A stretch of DNA of 64,000 nt from an uncultured Ruminiclostridium sp. (lineage in GTDB: Bacteria > Bacillota > Clostridia > Oscillospirales > Ruminococcaceae), in assembly GCA_947623915.1 (NCBI GenBank), contig CANQIB010000001.1, forward strand, positions 186,001 through 250,000, in the 5' to 3' direction. Within the stretch, counting starts at the first letter, position 1; the number at the start of each line of letters is the position of its first letter. The position numbers were made by a program, and so were the translations under genes. Below are positions 37,459 to 45,574 of this stretch, piece after piece. The notes under the pieces were generated by a model that did no database searches, was not told where the DNA came from, and saw only the letters and a program-made list of their open reading frames with translations.

Positions 37459-37475
37459 TACTTTTGGTATATACT
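37447..37475 (+). promoter_or_regulatory. Promoter of the 37.5-40.4 kb operon
   Basis: TTGAAA (inside the end of pflA) and TATACT at 37470 are 17 nt apart, 35 bp before the next gene. Confidence 0.7.
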
Positions 37476-37509
37476 ATTAGAGAAGAATCATTCGGACGGG
37501 CGGTGTGAT

Positions 37510-38010
37510 ATGGGCAGCAGAGGTGAAAAGGCAAAACAGCTTTTCTTAAAAGGGTATAATTGCGCGCAGGCGGTGCTGATAGCCTTTTCCGATATGACGG
37601 GGCTGGACGAAAAGACTTCGGCGCTGATAGCATCGGGATTCGGCGGAGGAATAGGAAGAATGAGAGAGGTATGCGGTACATTATGCGGCGCTTTTATGGC
37701 GGCAGGCATAATAAACGGATACGATAAGCCCGCCGATTTTGACAATAAAGCAAGGACATATAAAATGATACAGGAGCTGGCGGCACGATTTAAGGAGAAA
37801 AACGGAAGTATTATCTGTAAGGAACTGCTTGGTCTTAAAAGCGCGGAAAACACATATATACCCGAAAAACGCACGGCGGAATATTATAAAAAACGTCCAT
37901 GTCCTGAGCTTGCGAAGCAGGCTGCGGATATACTCGAAGAATATCTTGAACATTTGACGGTCGATGACACGGCCGTACATAATAACAGTCAGAAAGGGCA
38001 GAAGTTATGA
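37510..38010 (+). CDS. C_GCAxxG_C_C family (putative redox) protein
   Basis: This 166-aa protein carries the family signature: YNCAQAVL near the N-terminus, GFGGGIGRMREVCGTLCGAFMAAG, and a further Cys in IICKELLG and RPCPELAKQAA. The family is thought to bind metal or perform redox chemistry and is common in anaerobes; the exact function is unknown. GGACGGGCGGTG lies upstream. Its stop overlaps the start of the SDR gene (ATGA). Confidence 0.85.
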   Translation: MGSRGEKAKQLFLKGYNCAQAVLIAFSDMTGLDEKTSALIASGFGGGIGRMREVCGTLCGAFMAAGIINGYDKPADFDNKARTYKMIQELAARFKEKNGSIICKELLGLKSAENTYIPEKRTAEYYKKRPCPELAKQAADILEEYLEHLTVDDTAVHNNSQKGQKL

Positions 38011-38783
38011 TTGCTTTAATTACCGGCGCAAGCTCCGGCATAGGAAGAGAGCTTGCCAAAAACATGGCGTCGAGAGGGGTACACCTTATACTGGTCGCAA
38101 GGCGTACCGAAAGGCTTTTACAGCTCAAAAAAGAGATACAGTTCAACTGTCCCGCAGTCAAAGTCAAGACGATAACCGCCGACCTTTCAAAGGAAAGTCA
38201 ATGTATCGAGCTTTACGAAAAGACCAAGATATATAACGTTGATTTTCTTTTCAACAACGCGGGTTTCGGTCTGTACGGCGATTTTATTCATACTGAGCTT
38301 TCCGATGAGCTGAACATGATAAATGTAAATATAAAAGCCGTACATATACTGACCAAGCTGTTTTTAAGGGATTTTTCGGCTCGCGGCTTCGGTTATATTA
38401 TGAATACGGCGTCGGTAGCGGGATTTATGGCAGGCCCGTTGTTTGCCACATATTACGCAACTAAAAACTATGTTCTTCAGCTTACCAAGGCAATATATGA
38501 AGAGCTGCGCAGCAGCGGCAGCAACGTAGTTATCAGCGCGCTTTGTCCCGGGCCGGTAGATACGGAATTTAACGAGGTAGCCGGTATCAAAAAATTTGCC
38601 ATGCCGTCGGCGTCCGACGCTTATGTGGCGGATTACGCCATAGAAAGAATGTTGTGCGGCGATTTGGTGATAATACCCGGCGTAACGACCAAAGCGGCGG
38701 CAGCGGGTTCGCGTTTTGCTCCTACCAAGCTGCTGCTTAGGACTGTAAGGAATATCCAGGAGCAAAAGAACGGCAAGGAATAA
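38007..38783 (+). CDS. Short-chain dehydrogenase/reductase
   Basis: This NAD(P)-dependent oxidoreductase of 258 aa has the Rossmann motif TGASSGIG (7-14), FNNAGFG, the catalytic Ser in NTASVAG, and YYATK (catalytic Tyr/Lys). It resembles the YqjQ/DltE-like SDR subgroup; the substrate is unknown. It is translationally coupled with the gene before it and abuts the GH26 gene (1-bp step). Confidence 0.9.
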   Translation: MIALITGASSGIGRELAKNMASRGVHLILVARRTERLLQLKKEIQFNCPAVKVKTITADLSKESQCIELYEKTKIYNVDFLFNNAGFGLYGDFIHTELSDELNMINVNIKAVHILTKLFLRDFSARGFGYIMNTASVAGFMAGPLFATYYATKNYVLQLTKAIYEELRSSGSNVVISALCPGPVDTEFNEVAGIKKFAMPSASDAYVADYAIERMLCGDLVIIPGVTTKAAAAGSRFAPTKLLLRTVRNIQEQKNGKE

Positions 38784-39908
38784 ATGGAATATATAACGGA
38801 TTTTGACCGCTTATTTAAACAGCTCGACCGCAAGCCTGAGCCGGACAGACTTGTATCCCGCAATTCCGGCGAAAATACCGTAAAGCTGTTTGAATATCTC
38901 AAAAGCATTTACGGAAAAAAGTTTCTCTCCGGTCAGCAGTATTTGCAGCCTGACGAGCTGGAGGATCTGGTATACTACCGCGTTACAGGAAAAATTCCGG
39001 CGGTGCGCGGCTATGACTTTATGGGAGTAAGCACCTGCCGCAGACCCGACGATCAGGCGGACAGAGCCATAAAATGGGCGATAACCTGCGGCGGGATAGT
39101 TACGATGTGCTGGCATTGGTATGCGCCGGACGATATGAACGACTATTCCAAAGGCTCGGCGTTTTATTACAAAACTACCGATTACAACAGCAAGACAGGT
39201 TTTGACCTGCTGCGCGCAGTTGAATACGGCACGCCGGAATATCGCTTTGTTATTAAGGAAATAGACGGTGTCGCTGCGCAGCTAAAGCGTATGGCGGCGC
39301 TGGATATACCCGTACTGTGGCGACCTTTGCATGAGGCCAACGGAAACTGGTTCTGGTGGGGAAATCACGGCGAGGACTATGTTGAAGCGTATAAAAAGCT
39401 GTGGTATATTTTATTCGACCGTTTGGAAAACTACCATAAACTTAATAATCTTATATGGGTGTGGAACGGTCAGGACAAAAGTATGCAGGTAAATCCCAAT
39501 ACATATGACATTTACGGTGACGACGTATATTCCGAGCTGCCCGACGACCATTCCTCGCTTAAAGAAAGATTTGAATATGCGCAGGAATATAATCACGGCA
39601 AGCTCACGGCTTTGTCGGAATGTGGCTATATCCCCGATCCCGACGAAATGAAAAAAGACGGTGTAAAATGGCTGTGGTGGCTGCCGTGGTGGGGAGGCTT
39701 CGTTTATAAGCGCGAGGGCTGGCGTCCGATATTCAAGGACGGCTTTCCCGTAATAAACGACGAAAAAATGAGCGAAAACTTTTTAAAAAAGGTTTTTTCA
39801 CATAAAGATGTTATCTCGCTCCAAGATCTGCCGTGGTGGGACGAAAAAAAGTACAGGCTGCCGGATACTCTTACCGAAAATCTTAAACATCCAAAGGAGA
39901 ATATATGA
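38784..39908 (+). CDS. Glycoside hydrolase family 26 (beta-mannanase-like), cytosolic
   Basis: This 374-aa protein is a single GH26 catalytic domain. VRGYDFMG is the early strand, WRPLHEANGNWFWWG holds the acid/base Glu (near residue 183), and LSECGYIPD holds the nucleophile Glu (near 279). WLWWLPWWGGF lines the substrate cleft. There is no signal peptide or carbohydrate-binding module, so it probably cleaves imported manno-oligosaccharides rather than polymer. It is in an operon with a redox-type protein, an SDR and a lipoprotein; its stop overlaps the next start (ATGA). Confidence 0.88.
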   Translation: MEYITDFDRLFKQLDRKPEPDRLVSRNSGENTVKLFEYLKSIYGKKFLSGQQYLQPDELEDLVYYRVTGKIPAVRGYDFMGVSTCRRPDDQADRAIKWAITCGGIVTMCWHWYAPDDMNDYSKGSAFYYKTTDYNSKTGFDLLRAVEYGTPEYRFVIKEIDGVAAQLKRMAALDIPVLWRPLHEANGNWFWWGNHGEDYVEAYKKLWYILFDRLENYHKLNNLIWVWNGQDKSMQVNPNTYDIYGDDVYSELPDDHSSLKERFEYAQEYNHGKLTALSECGYIPDPDEMKKDGVKWLWWLPWWGGFVYKREGWRPIFKDGFPVINDEKMSENFLKKVFSHKDVISLQDLPWWDEKKYRLPDTLTENLKHPKENI

Positions 39909-40408
39909 AAAAAACAGCAGCGTTATTTGCCGCAATTCTTCTGACGGCGATGCTTTGCGGCTGTTCGGACAACAACGTATCTCAAACGTTGTCGGAAAAC
40001 GTTAATGTATCGTCCGACAGCAGCCAAAATGCCGTGTCCTGCAAGGATATTGCCGAAAAAATAATCAGCTGGGGAGATTATGCCTCTTTAGATGAAGTTT
40101 CCGACGATTCCGTGCTTAGCAGCATAATTGACGTAAACACGCCTGATATAGAAGAATACAGCATTTATCACAGCCTTATCAGCGTGAATCTGGAGGAAAT
40201 AATAATCATACGTTCGAGCGATACCAAAGCAACGCTTGAAAAGCTGGAAGAGAGGAAAAACACCTTGATCGACCAGTTGGCGTTTTATCCCGAACAGGTA
40301 GAATCCGCCAAAGCGACAAAGATAGGCAGCAAGGGAGATATTTGTTATCTTCTGACCAACGCAAAAGCCGCCGATATAGAGAAAAAGCTGCTTGAGATAC
40401 TGCCGTAA
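39905..40408 (+). CDS. DUF4358-like lipoprotein
   Basis: This 167-aa protein has a lipoprotein signal (lipobox LCGC, Cys near residue 20), a Ser/Asn-rich linker and a domain resembling the 30388 protein (DIAEKI, EEIIIIRSSDTKATLEKLEE). The function is unknown. It is the last gene of the GH26 operon. Its terminator hairpin (left arm 40412-40423) has been split by an IS element. Confidence 0.7.
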   Translation: MKKTAALFAAILLTAMLCGCSDNNVSQTLSENVNVSSDSSQNAVSCKDIAEKIISWGDYASLDEVSDDSVLSSIIDVNTPDIEEYSIYHSLISVNLEEIIIIRSSDTKATLEKLEERKNTLIDQLAFYPEQVESAKATKIGSKGDICYLLTNAKAADIEKKLLEILP

Positions 40409-40411
40409 TAA

Positions 40412-40423
40412 AAAGCTCCCTCA
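40412..40423 (+). terminator. Left arm of a terminator split by an IS element
   Basis: AAAGCTCCCTCA here is the exact reverse complement of TGAGGGAGCTTT at 41748-41759 on the other side of the IS. Removing the IS and one TGA copy rebuilds a perfect 12-bp stem with loop CCGTGA. This is presumably the original terminator of the operon ending at 40408. Confidence 0.85.
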
Positions 40424-40504
40424 CCGTGATGAACTGAACCAGTAAAAAAGAACAGTGACAAAAAAGACCTCCTATGGTATAATAGAAACATAGGAGGTTT
40501 TGTT

Positions 40505-40840
40505 ATGGCAAGAAGTTACAGACACATACAGATGTATGGAAAAGAAATTTTTGAAATGAAAGAGAAAGGGCTAACGCATAAAGAAATAGCCGAGAAACTT
40601 GGATTTACCAAAGAACAAGTGAAAGGTTTCGTTAAGCGGGAACATGGGAAAGAACGTAAAATAGCTGCGGGACTTGCTTTGAAGAAAAAAGGGCGTCCAC
40701 CCAAGGACGATAAATTCTCAAATACCGATAAAGTCAACGAATTGAAGTATATAATCGCACGCAAAGACGCAAAAATCAAGGCTCTCGAAATGGAAAACGA
40801 ACTTATGCGGGATTTTCTCTCTCTTACAGGAAGGAAGTGA
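40505..40840 (+). CDS. IS3-family transposase OrfA
   Basis: This 111-aa DNA-binding subunit has a helix-turn-helix (LTHKEIAEKLGFTKEQVKGF) and a C-terminal leucine-zipper-like helix (ALEMENELMRDFLSL). AGGAGG precedes the ATG and a TATAAT box lies about 25 bp before that. The OrfB frame starts at an overlapping GTGA. A -1 frameshift giving OrfAB is usual in the family; no clear slippery heptamer is visible here. Confidence 0.93.
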   Translation: MARSYRHIQMYGKEIFEMKEKGLTHKEIAEKLGFTKEQVKGFVKREHGKERKIAAGLALKKKGRPPKDDKFSNTDKVNELKYIIARKDAKIKALEMENELMRDFLSLTGRK

Positions 40841-41691
40841 GACCGGAGGTAAAGTATAGGGTCATCTATTGTCACAAGGATAAATACAGCATAAGCGAAA
40901 TGTGCAGATTCTTTGAAGTATCCCGAAGTGGATATTACGGCTTTGTCAAACGCATGGATAAGCCTGCCAAAGATCTGGAGCTTTCAGAGTACATTCGGGA
41001 ATGTCAGATAGAAACAAAGCAAACATACGGGTATCGTCGCGTTGCAATATGGCTTGAGCGAAAAGGTATCCATCACAACCCAAAGACAATATTGCGTGTG
41101 ATGAATAAATACAGCTTGCTTTCAGTTGTCAGACGCAGGAGGTACTGTAATTACAGCCAAGTCCTGCATAGATATGACAATCTGCTTAACCGAGATTTTC
41201 ATGCTGACAGACCAAATCAGAAGTGGGTCACAGACATTTCATACATAAAAACTTCTCAAGGATTTTTGTATCTTTCGGTTATCAGAGACCTTTATGACCG
41301 CAGCATTGTGGCTTACAAGACATCTACAAATCAGAACATAAACCTTGTATTGAACACGATAAGAGCGGCTAAAAGGAAAGAAAAGGTCACCGCAGAGTTG
41401 CAGCTCCACAGTGACCAAGGCTTTCAATACACTTCCCAAGGGTATTTTAAGCTAACTCAATCATACAACATTACGCCGTCAATGTCAAGACGTGGGAACC
41501 CATATGATAATGCTTTAGCGGAAAATTTCTTTTCTATCCTCAAAACGGAGTGTATTTACAGGACTAAAATCAAGACATTTGATTACGCGAGACAATTAAT
41601 TGATGACTATATTTACTTTTACAATCACCAGCGTATTCAGCTTAAAACAAAACTGACTCCGCTTGAATTGCGAAGCCAGTTCGTTTCTTAA
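40837..41691 (+). CDS. IS3-family transposase OrfB (DDE integrase)
   Basis: This 284-aa catalytic subunit has an rve/DDE domain: first Asp in WVTDISYIKT, second in LHSDQGFQYTS, and the Glu in NALAENFFSILKTE; the HTH_21 segment YGYRRVAIWL comes first. It is full length, so the element may be active. The start GTG 40837 overlaps the orfA stop by four bases. Confidence 0.95.
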   Translation: MRPEVKYRVIYCHKDKYSISEMCRFFEVSRSGYYGFVKRMDKPAKDLELSEYIRECQIETKQTYGYRRVAIWLERKGIHHNPKTILRVMNKYSLLSVVRRRRYCNYSQVLHRYDNLLNRDFHADRPNQKWVTDISYIKTSQGFLYLSVIRDLYDRSIVAYKTSTNQNINLVLNTIRAAKRKEKVTAELQLHSDQGFQYTSQGYFKLTQSYNITPSMSRRGNPYDNALAENFFSILKTECIYRTKIKTFDYARQLIDDYIYFYNHQRIQLKTKLTPLELRSQFVS

Positions 41692-41747
41692 TTTAATTTC
41701 CCATAGGGGTCTTTTGTGCTGTTCGCACAAATTGGTTCGGTTCATGA

Positions 41748-41759
41748 TGAGGGAGCTTT
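41748..41759 (+). terminator. Right arm of the IS-split terminator
   Basis: TGAGGGAGCTTT pairs with 40412-40423 across the IS. Downstream, CAGCTTGTCGAAAAAA resembles part of the hairpin array at 15599-15645. Confidence 0.75.
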
Positions 41760-41853
41760 CAGCTTGTCGAAAAAAATCGACAATAAGCGCATTGAATTTT
41801 TTTACATCTCACACTTCTTCATCAAGGTAGGAGAATTTTCAACTATAGACATA

Positions 41854-41882
41854 TTGACAGAATTTTATTATGGTGATATAAT
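41854..41882 (+). promoter_or_regulatory. Promoter of thrS
   Basis: TTGACA and TATAAT with a 17-nt spacer. The transcribed leader is only about 45 nt with one small hairpin (ACCGCT/AGGCGGT), too short for a T-box. Confidence 0.9.
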
Positions 41883-41932
41883 TTATAGTATATATTAAAC
41901 CGCTCTCGTAAGGCGGTAAGGAGGTAATAAAA

Positions 41933-43846
41933 ATGATAAATCTGACGCTTAAAGACGGCAGTATCATGCAGGTCGAAAGCGGGCTGTCGGTTATCGCGAT
42001 AGCCGCGCAGATAAGCAAGGGACTTGCCAAGGCGGCGTGTGCCGCAAGGATCAACGGAGAGGTAAAGGATCTTCGTACGGTAATAAACGATGACTGCACA
42101 CTTGAGATCCTTACATTTGACGATGACGACGGACGCAGAGCGTTCCGGCACACCGCGTCACATATAATGGCGCAGGCGGTAAAGAGGCTTTATCCCGATG
42201 TAAAGCTCGCGATAGGTCCTGCCATAGATAACGGTTTTTACTATGATTTTGACCGAGAAACTCCGTTTACAAACGAGGAACTCGAAAAAATCGAAGCGGA
42301 AATGAAGAATATAGTCAAAGAGGACATCAAGCTGGAACACTTCGAGCTGCCGCCCGACGAGGCTATCGACTATCTGGAAAAGCAGAACGAGCCGTACAAG
42401 GTAGAGCTTTGCAAAGAACACGCGGATAAAAACGAGCCTATTTCGTTCTACCGTCAGGGTGATTTCACCGACCTTTGCGCAGGACCGCATCTTATGTCCA
42501 CAGCTCCCGTAAAGGCTTTCAAGCTGACGAGCTGCACCGGCGCATACTGGAGAGGCGACGAAAAGAACAAAATGCTTTCCAGAATATACGCCACGGCATT
42601 CCCCAAAGCGTCGGAGCTTGAAACATATCTTGAGCGAATAGAAGAGGCAAAAAAACGCGACCACAGAAAGCTCGGCAGGGAACTGGAGCTGTTTGCAGTT
42701 ATGGACGAAGGCCCGGGATTCCCGTTCTTTCTTCCCAAGGGCATGATACTTAAAAATACGCTGATAGATTATTGGCGTCAGATACACACGCGCGAGGGAT
42801 ATGTAGAAATATCCACACCTATAATGCTAAACCGTACTCTGTGGGAAACTTCGGGGCATTGGTATCATTATAAAGACAATATGTACACTACCGTTATAGA
42901 CGATACCGATTTTGCGATAAAGCCGATGAACTGTCCCGGAGGGCTGCTGGTCTACAAGAGCAAGCCGCGTTCCTACCGCGATCTTCCCATAAGAATGGGA
43001 GAGCTCGGTCTTGTACATCGCCATGAAAAATCCGGCACGCTCCACGGACTGATGAGAGTGCGCTGCTTTACGCAGGACGACGCGCATATCTTCATGACTC
43101 AGGAACAGATAACCGATGAGATAAAAGGCGTGGTAAGGCTTATAGACGAGGTGTACACGCTTTTCGGATTTAAATACCATGTTGAACTGTCCACACAGCC
43201 GGAGGACAGCATGGGCAGTAAAGAGGATTGGGATACCGCAACCGACGGACTTAAAAAGGCGCTGGAAGAATTAGGATTGGAATATGTGATAAACGAGGGC
43301 GACGGCGCGTTCTACGGTCCTAAAATCGACTTCCATCTTGAGGATTCGCTCGGCAGAACATGGCAATGCGGTACGATACAGCTTGACTTCCAGCTTCCGC
43401 TGAGATTTGAGATAGAATACACCGGCGCGGACGGTGAAAAACACCGTCCGATAATGATACATCGCGTGGTATTCGGCTCGATAGAGCGCTTTATCGGTAT
43501 CCTGACAGAGCATTTTGCCGGAGCGTTCCCGATATGGCTCGCTCCCGTTCAGGTCGTGCTGATGCCTATTGCTGACAGACATCACGAATTTACGCTGAAA
43601 GTAGCCGAGCAGCTCAAAAAACTCGGTATACGCGTCGATACCGACCTGCGCAACGAGAAGATAGGATTTAAGATACGCGAAGCTCAGATGCAAAAAGTAC
43701 CGTATATGGCGGTAATAGGCGATAAGGAGGTAGAATCCGAAAGCCTGTCTGTACGCTGCCGCAAAAGAGGCGATCTGGGCTCTATGAAGGTAGATGAGTT
43801 TGCGTCAATGGCTAAAAAAGAAATCGACGAAAAAACTATCATCTGA
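41933..43846 (+). CDS. thrS: Threonyl-tRNA synthetase
   Basis: ThrRS charges tRNA-Thr. The 637-aa protein has an N-terminal TGS domain (1-60), an editing domain with HTASH, and a class II catalytic core with MNCPGG, the motif-2 region GLVHRHEKSGTLHGL and the zinc ligands. A C-terminal anticodon domain (APVQVVLMPI onward) follows. AAGGAGG precedes the ATG. It is monocistronic with own promoter and terminator. Confidence 0.97.
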   Translation: MINLTLKDGSIMQVESGLSVIAIAAQISKGLAKAACAARINGEVKDLRTVINDDCTLEILTFDDDDGRRAFRHTASHIMAQAVKRLYPDVKLAIGPAIDNGFYYDFDRETPFTNEELEKIEAEMKNIVKEDIKLEHFELPPDEAIDYLEKQNEPYKVELCKEHADKNEPISFYRQGDFTDLCAGPHLMSTAPVKAFKLTSCTGAYWRGDEKNKMLSRIYATAFPKASELETYLERIEEAKKRDHRKLGRELELFAVMDEGPGFPFFLPKGMILKNTLIDYWRQIHTREGYVEISTPIMLNRTLWETSGHWYHYKDNMYTTVIDDTDFAIKPMNCPGGLLVYKSKPRSYRDLPIRMGELGLVHRHEKSGTLHGLMRVRCFTQDDAHIFMTQEQITDEIKGVVRLIDEVYTLFGFKYHVELSTQPEDSMGSKEDWDTATDGLKKALEELGLEYVINEGDGAFYGPKIDFHLEDSLGRTWQCGTIQLDFQLPLRFEIEYTGADGEKHRPIMIHRVVFGSIERFIGILTEHFAGAFPIWLAPVQVVLMPIADRHHEFTLKVAEQLKKLGIRVDTDLRNEKIGFKIREAQMQKVPYMAVIGDKEVESESLSVRCRKRGDLGSMKVDEFASMAKKEIDEKTII

Positions 43847-43861
43847 CAAGTAAATTTGATA

Positions 43862-43896
43862 AAAACCCCGCTTGGCTAAACGCCGAGCGGGGTTTT
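43862..43896. terminator. Terminator of thrS
   Basis: AAAACCCCGCTTGGC pairs with GCCGAGCGGGGTTTT (one G-U pair). It may also serve the convergent solute-binding-protein gene. Confidence 0.92.
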
Positions 43897-43920
43897 GTGT
43901 TATCAGACCTATGATAAATT

Positions 43921-45336
43921 TTAGGAGTTGCTATCCTTTATCATCTCGTTGTAAACATCGACCTGTGCCTGAATAGCGGGGCCGTTTGCCTCTCTCATCT
44001 GCGTCCAGCTTTGATCCTCGCCGTCATCGTTGGGGAATGATACGTCGTGGAGCATTTTAGATATTATGTCGGCGGTAGCCTCATCCAAGCCGTAAGGCTC
44101 ATCGACTATAGCGTTGAAGTTCTCAACTTCCTGGAAGCTGATAAGAAATTCAAACTGTTCTTCGGTATAACCCTTATCCTTCATTATGCTTTCAACGGTC
44201 GTTTCTTTAAGCACGGGATCGGTCTTGCTCAGACGGCAGCAGTTGATAAATACGGCTGCCTGCTTTGCATATTTGGAGCCGGAGGGTACCAGATATCCGA
44301 ATGTGCTCATGCCCATATAGTAGTTATCGGCGTCGGGGTCTTTGGGGAAGGGAACAAAGAATATATCCAAAGAGTTGTCTTTTTGCATTCTGTGGGCATA
44401 GTTGGTGATTATCCATTCCTGCATTCCCTGGAAAGCGGAAAGTCCGTTTACGATAGGCTCTTCCGAAACGTCGATGTAGCTGCCCTCGGCATATTTGCAC
44501 AAGCCCTCTCTTTTAAGATCCTGATAGAAAGCTGCGGCTCTCTCAATGTTGGCGTCTTGGAAGTTGGACTGTAAAGTTCCGTCCTCGGAAATAGATATAA
44601 GGGGAGTGCCGGTGGTATCGAATATCGCGGTTCCGAGCTGTCCGTAAAGTCCCGTTCTGTCTGAGCCTGAATCCACAAAGTCCTGCAGACATTCTTTGAA
44701 AGCATCCCAGTCCCAATCGCCCTGGTCGTAAAGGTCCTTGGGGTCTTCGATGTTAAGTTCCGCAAACAGACCCCTGTTGTATATCAGCCATTGTGTGGAA
44801 ACGTTGTACGACCACGGATAGTAATAATTGTGTCCTGCCCATTTGTACTTGTCGATATACGTCTGAAGTCCTGCCCATTGCGGAGCGCTCATGTCCATGT
44901 AATCCTCCAAAGGAGTATACATATTCTTGGACATCATGAGCGGGAAGGTGTTGTTCTGGTAATCCACCAAGTCGGGAGATTCGCCGGTCGCTATCAAGTT
45001 GGTAAGTCTCGGCGCAATGGCGTCCGGACTGACGACCTTAACGTTTATCGAACAGCCGTAGTTTTCCTGGAAATACTTATACGCAGGTTTAACATCTCCG
45101 GCGATCGTAATGTCATAATTGCCCAGATACTGAAGCTCGACAGGTTCGATATCCTCTTTCTCAACAAGACCGCTAAGCTCTATATCGCTTACATCGACGG
45201 GATTACGCAAATCATCGTCTACGGAAGAATCGCTCGACTGTGTATCGTCAGTTGAGCTTCCGCCCGTTGAACACGCGGAAAGAGATAAAAGCGTGCTTAC
45301 CGCGAGCAAAGAGGCGAGAATTTTTTTAGTTTTCAT
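43921..45336 (-). CDS. Extracellular solute-binding lipoprotein (family 1), copy A
   Basis: This 471-aa sugar-type ABC substrate-binding protein has a lipoprotein signal peptide (lipobox LSAC, Cys at 22), a short Ser/Asp-rich linker and a periplasmic-binding fold. YDITIAGDVKPAYKYFQENYGC and SPDLVDYQNNTFPLMMSKNM are visible at the start of the fold. It is a close paralogue of the gene at 45575 (long identical stretches such as YKYFQENYGC, EDYMDMSAPQWAGL). No permease or ATPase gene is near, so it must work with a transporter encoded elsewhere or act as a binding or sensing protein. Confidence 0.9.
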   Translation of the reverse strand: MKTKKILASLLAVSTLLSLSACSTGGSSTDDTQSSDSSVDDDLRNPVDVSDIELSGLVEKEDIEPVELQYLGNYDITIAGDVKPAYKYFQENYGCSINVKVVSPDAIAPRLTNLIATGESPDLVDYQNNTFPLMMSKNMYTPLEDYMDMSAPQWAGLQTYIDKYKWAGHNYYYPWSYNVSTQWLIYNRGLFAELNIEDPKDLYDQGDWDWDAFKECLQDFVDSGSDRTGLYGQLGTAIFDTTGTPLISISEDGTLQSNFQDANIERAAAFYQDLKREGLCKYAEGSYIDVSEEPIVNGLSAFQGMQEWIITNYAHRMQKDNSLDIFFVPFPKDPDADNYYMGMSTFGYLVPSGSKYAKQAAVFINCCRLSKTDPVLKETTVESIMKDKGYTEEQFEFLISFQEVENFNAIVDEPYGLDEATADIISKMLHDVSFPNDDGEDQSWTQMREANGPAIQAQVDVYNEMIKDSNS

Positions 45337-45401
45337 TTGGTAATAATTCCTCCTAATTTTTAATGGGGAAGATCACAACGATAAATCCCATTGTTACTAA
45401 T

Positions 45402-45438
45402 ATTTTATCACAATATTTCCGTATGTTCAATGAACATA
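45402..45438 (-). promoter_or_regulatory. Promoter with palindromic operator of solute-binding protein A
   Basis: On the minus strand TTGAAC (45425-45430) and TAAAAT (45402-45407) are 17 nt apart. A perfect palindrome TATGTTCA-A-TGAACATA (45422-45438) covers the -35 box, a likely repressor or activator site. Confidence 0.7.
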
Positions 45439-45574
45439 TTTATCAAAAATCGTACTAAATATTCATCTATATTGCACAAACGAAAAGGTAAAGGCTGTTT
45501 TGACGGTCCGAAACAAATAAATATACAAAAAGGGGAGGGGCAAAAGTTTGCTCCTCCCGCATTTGTTTATCTTT

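Larger units (their letters stand above)
40430..41744 (+). mobile_element. IS3-family (IS150-group) insertion sequence, intact
   Basis: The element is 1315 bp. The ends are TGAACTGAACCA (left) and TGGTTCGGTTCA (right), inverted repeats with one mismatch. Weaker similarity continues inward for about 50 bp (GAACAG...AAAGACC...CTATGG on both sides). A 3-bp target duplication TGA flanks it (40427-40429 and 41745-41747). It carries orfA and orfB in the usual overlapping arrangement. The insertion lies in the loop of a terminator hairpin. Confidence 0.92.

Noticed and set aside
40505-41691. IS element as cargo-bearing transposon
   Set aside because: Only orfA and orfB lie between the ends; thrS and the lipoprotein are outside the inverted repeats.
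41883-41932. T-box riboswitch before thrS
   Set aside because: The transcribed leader is only about 45 nt with one small hairpin and no specifier or antiterminator.
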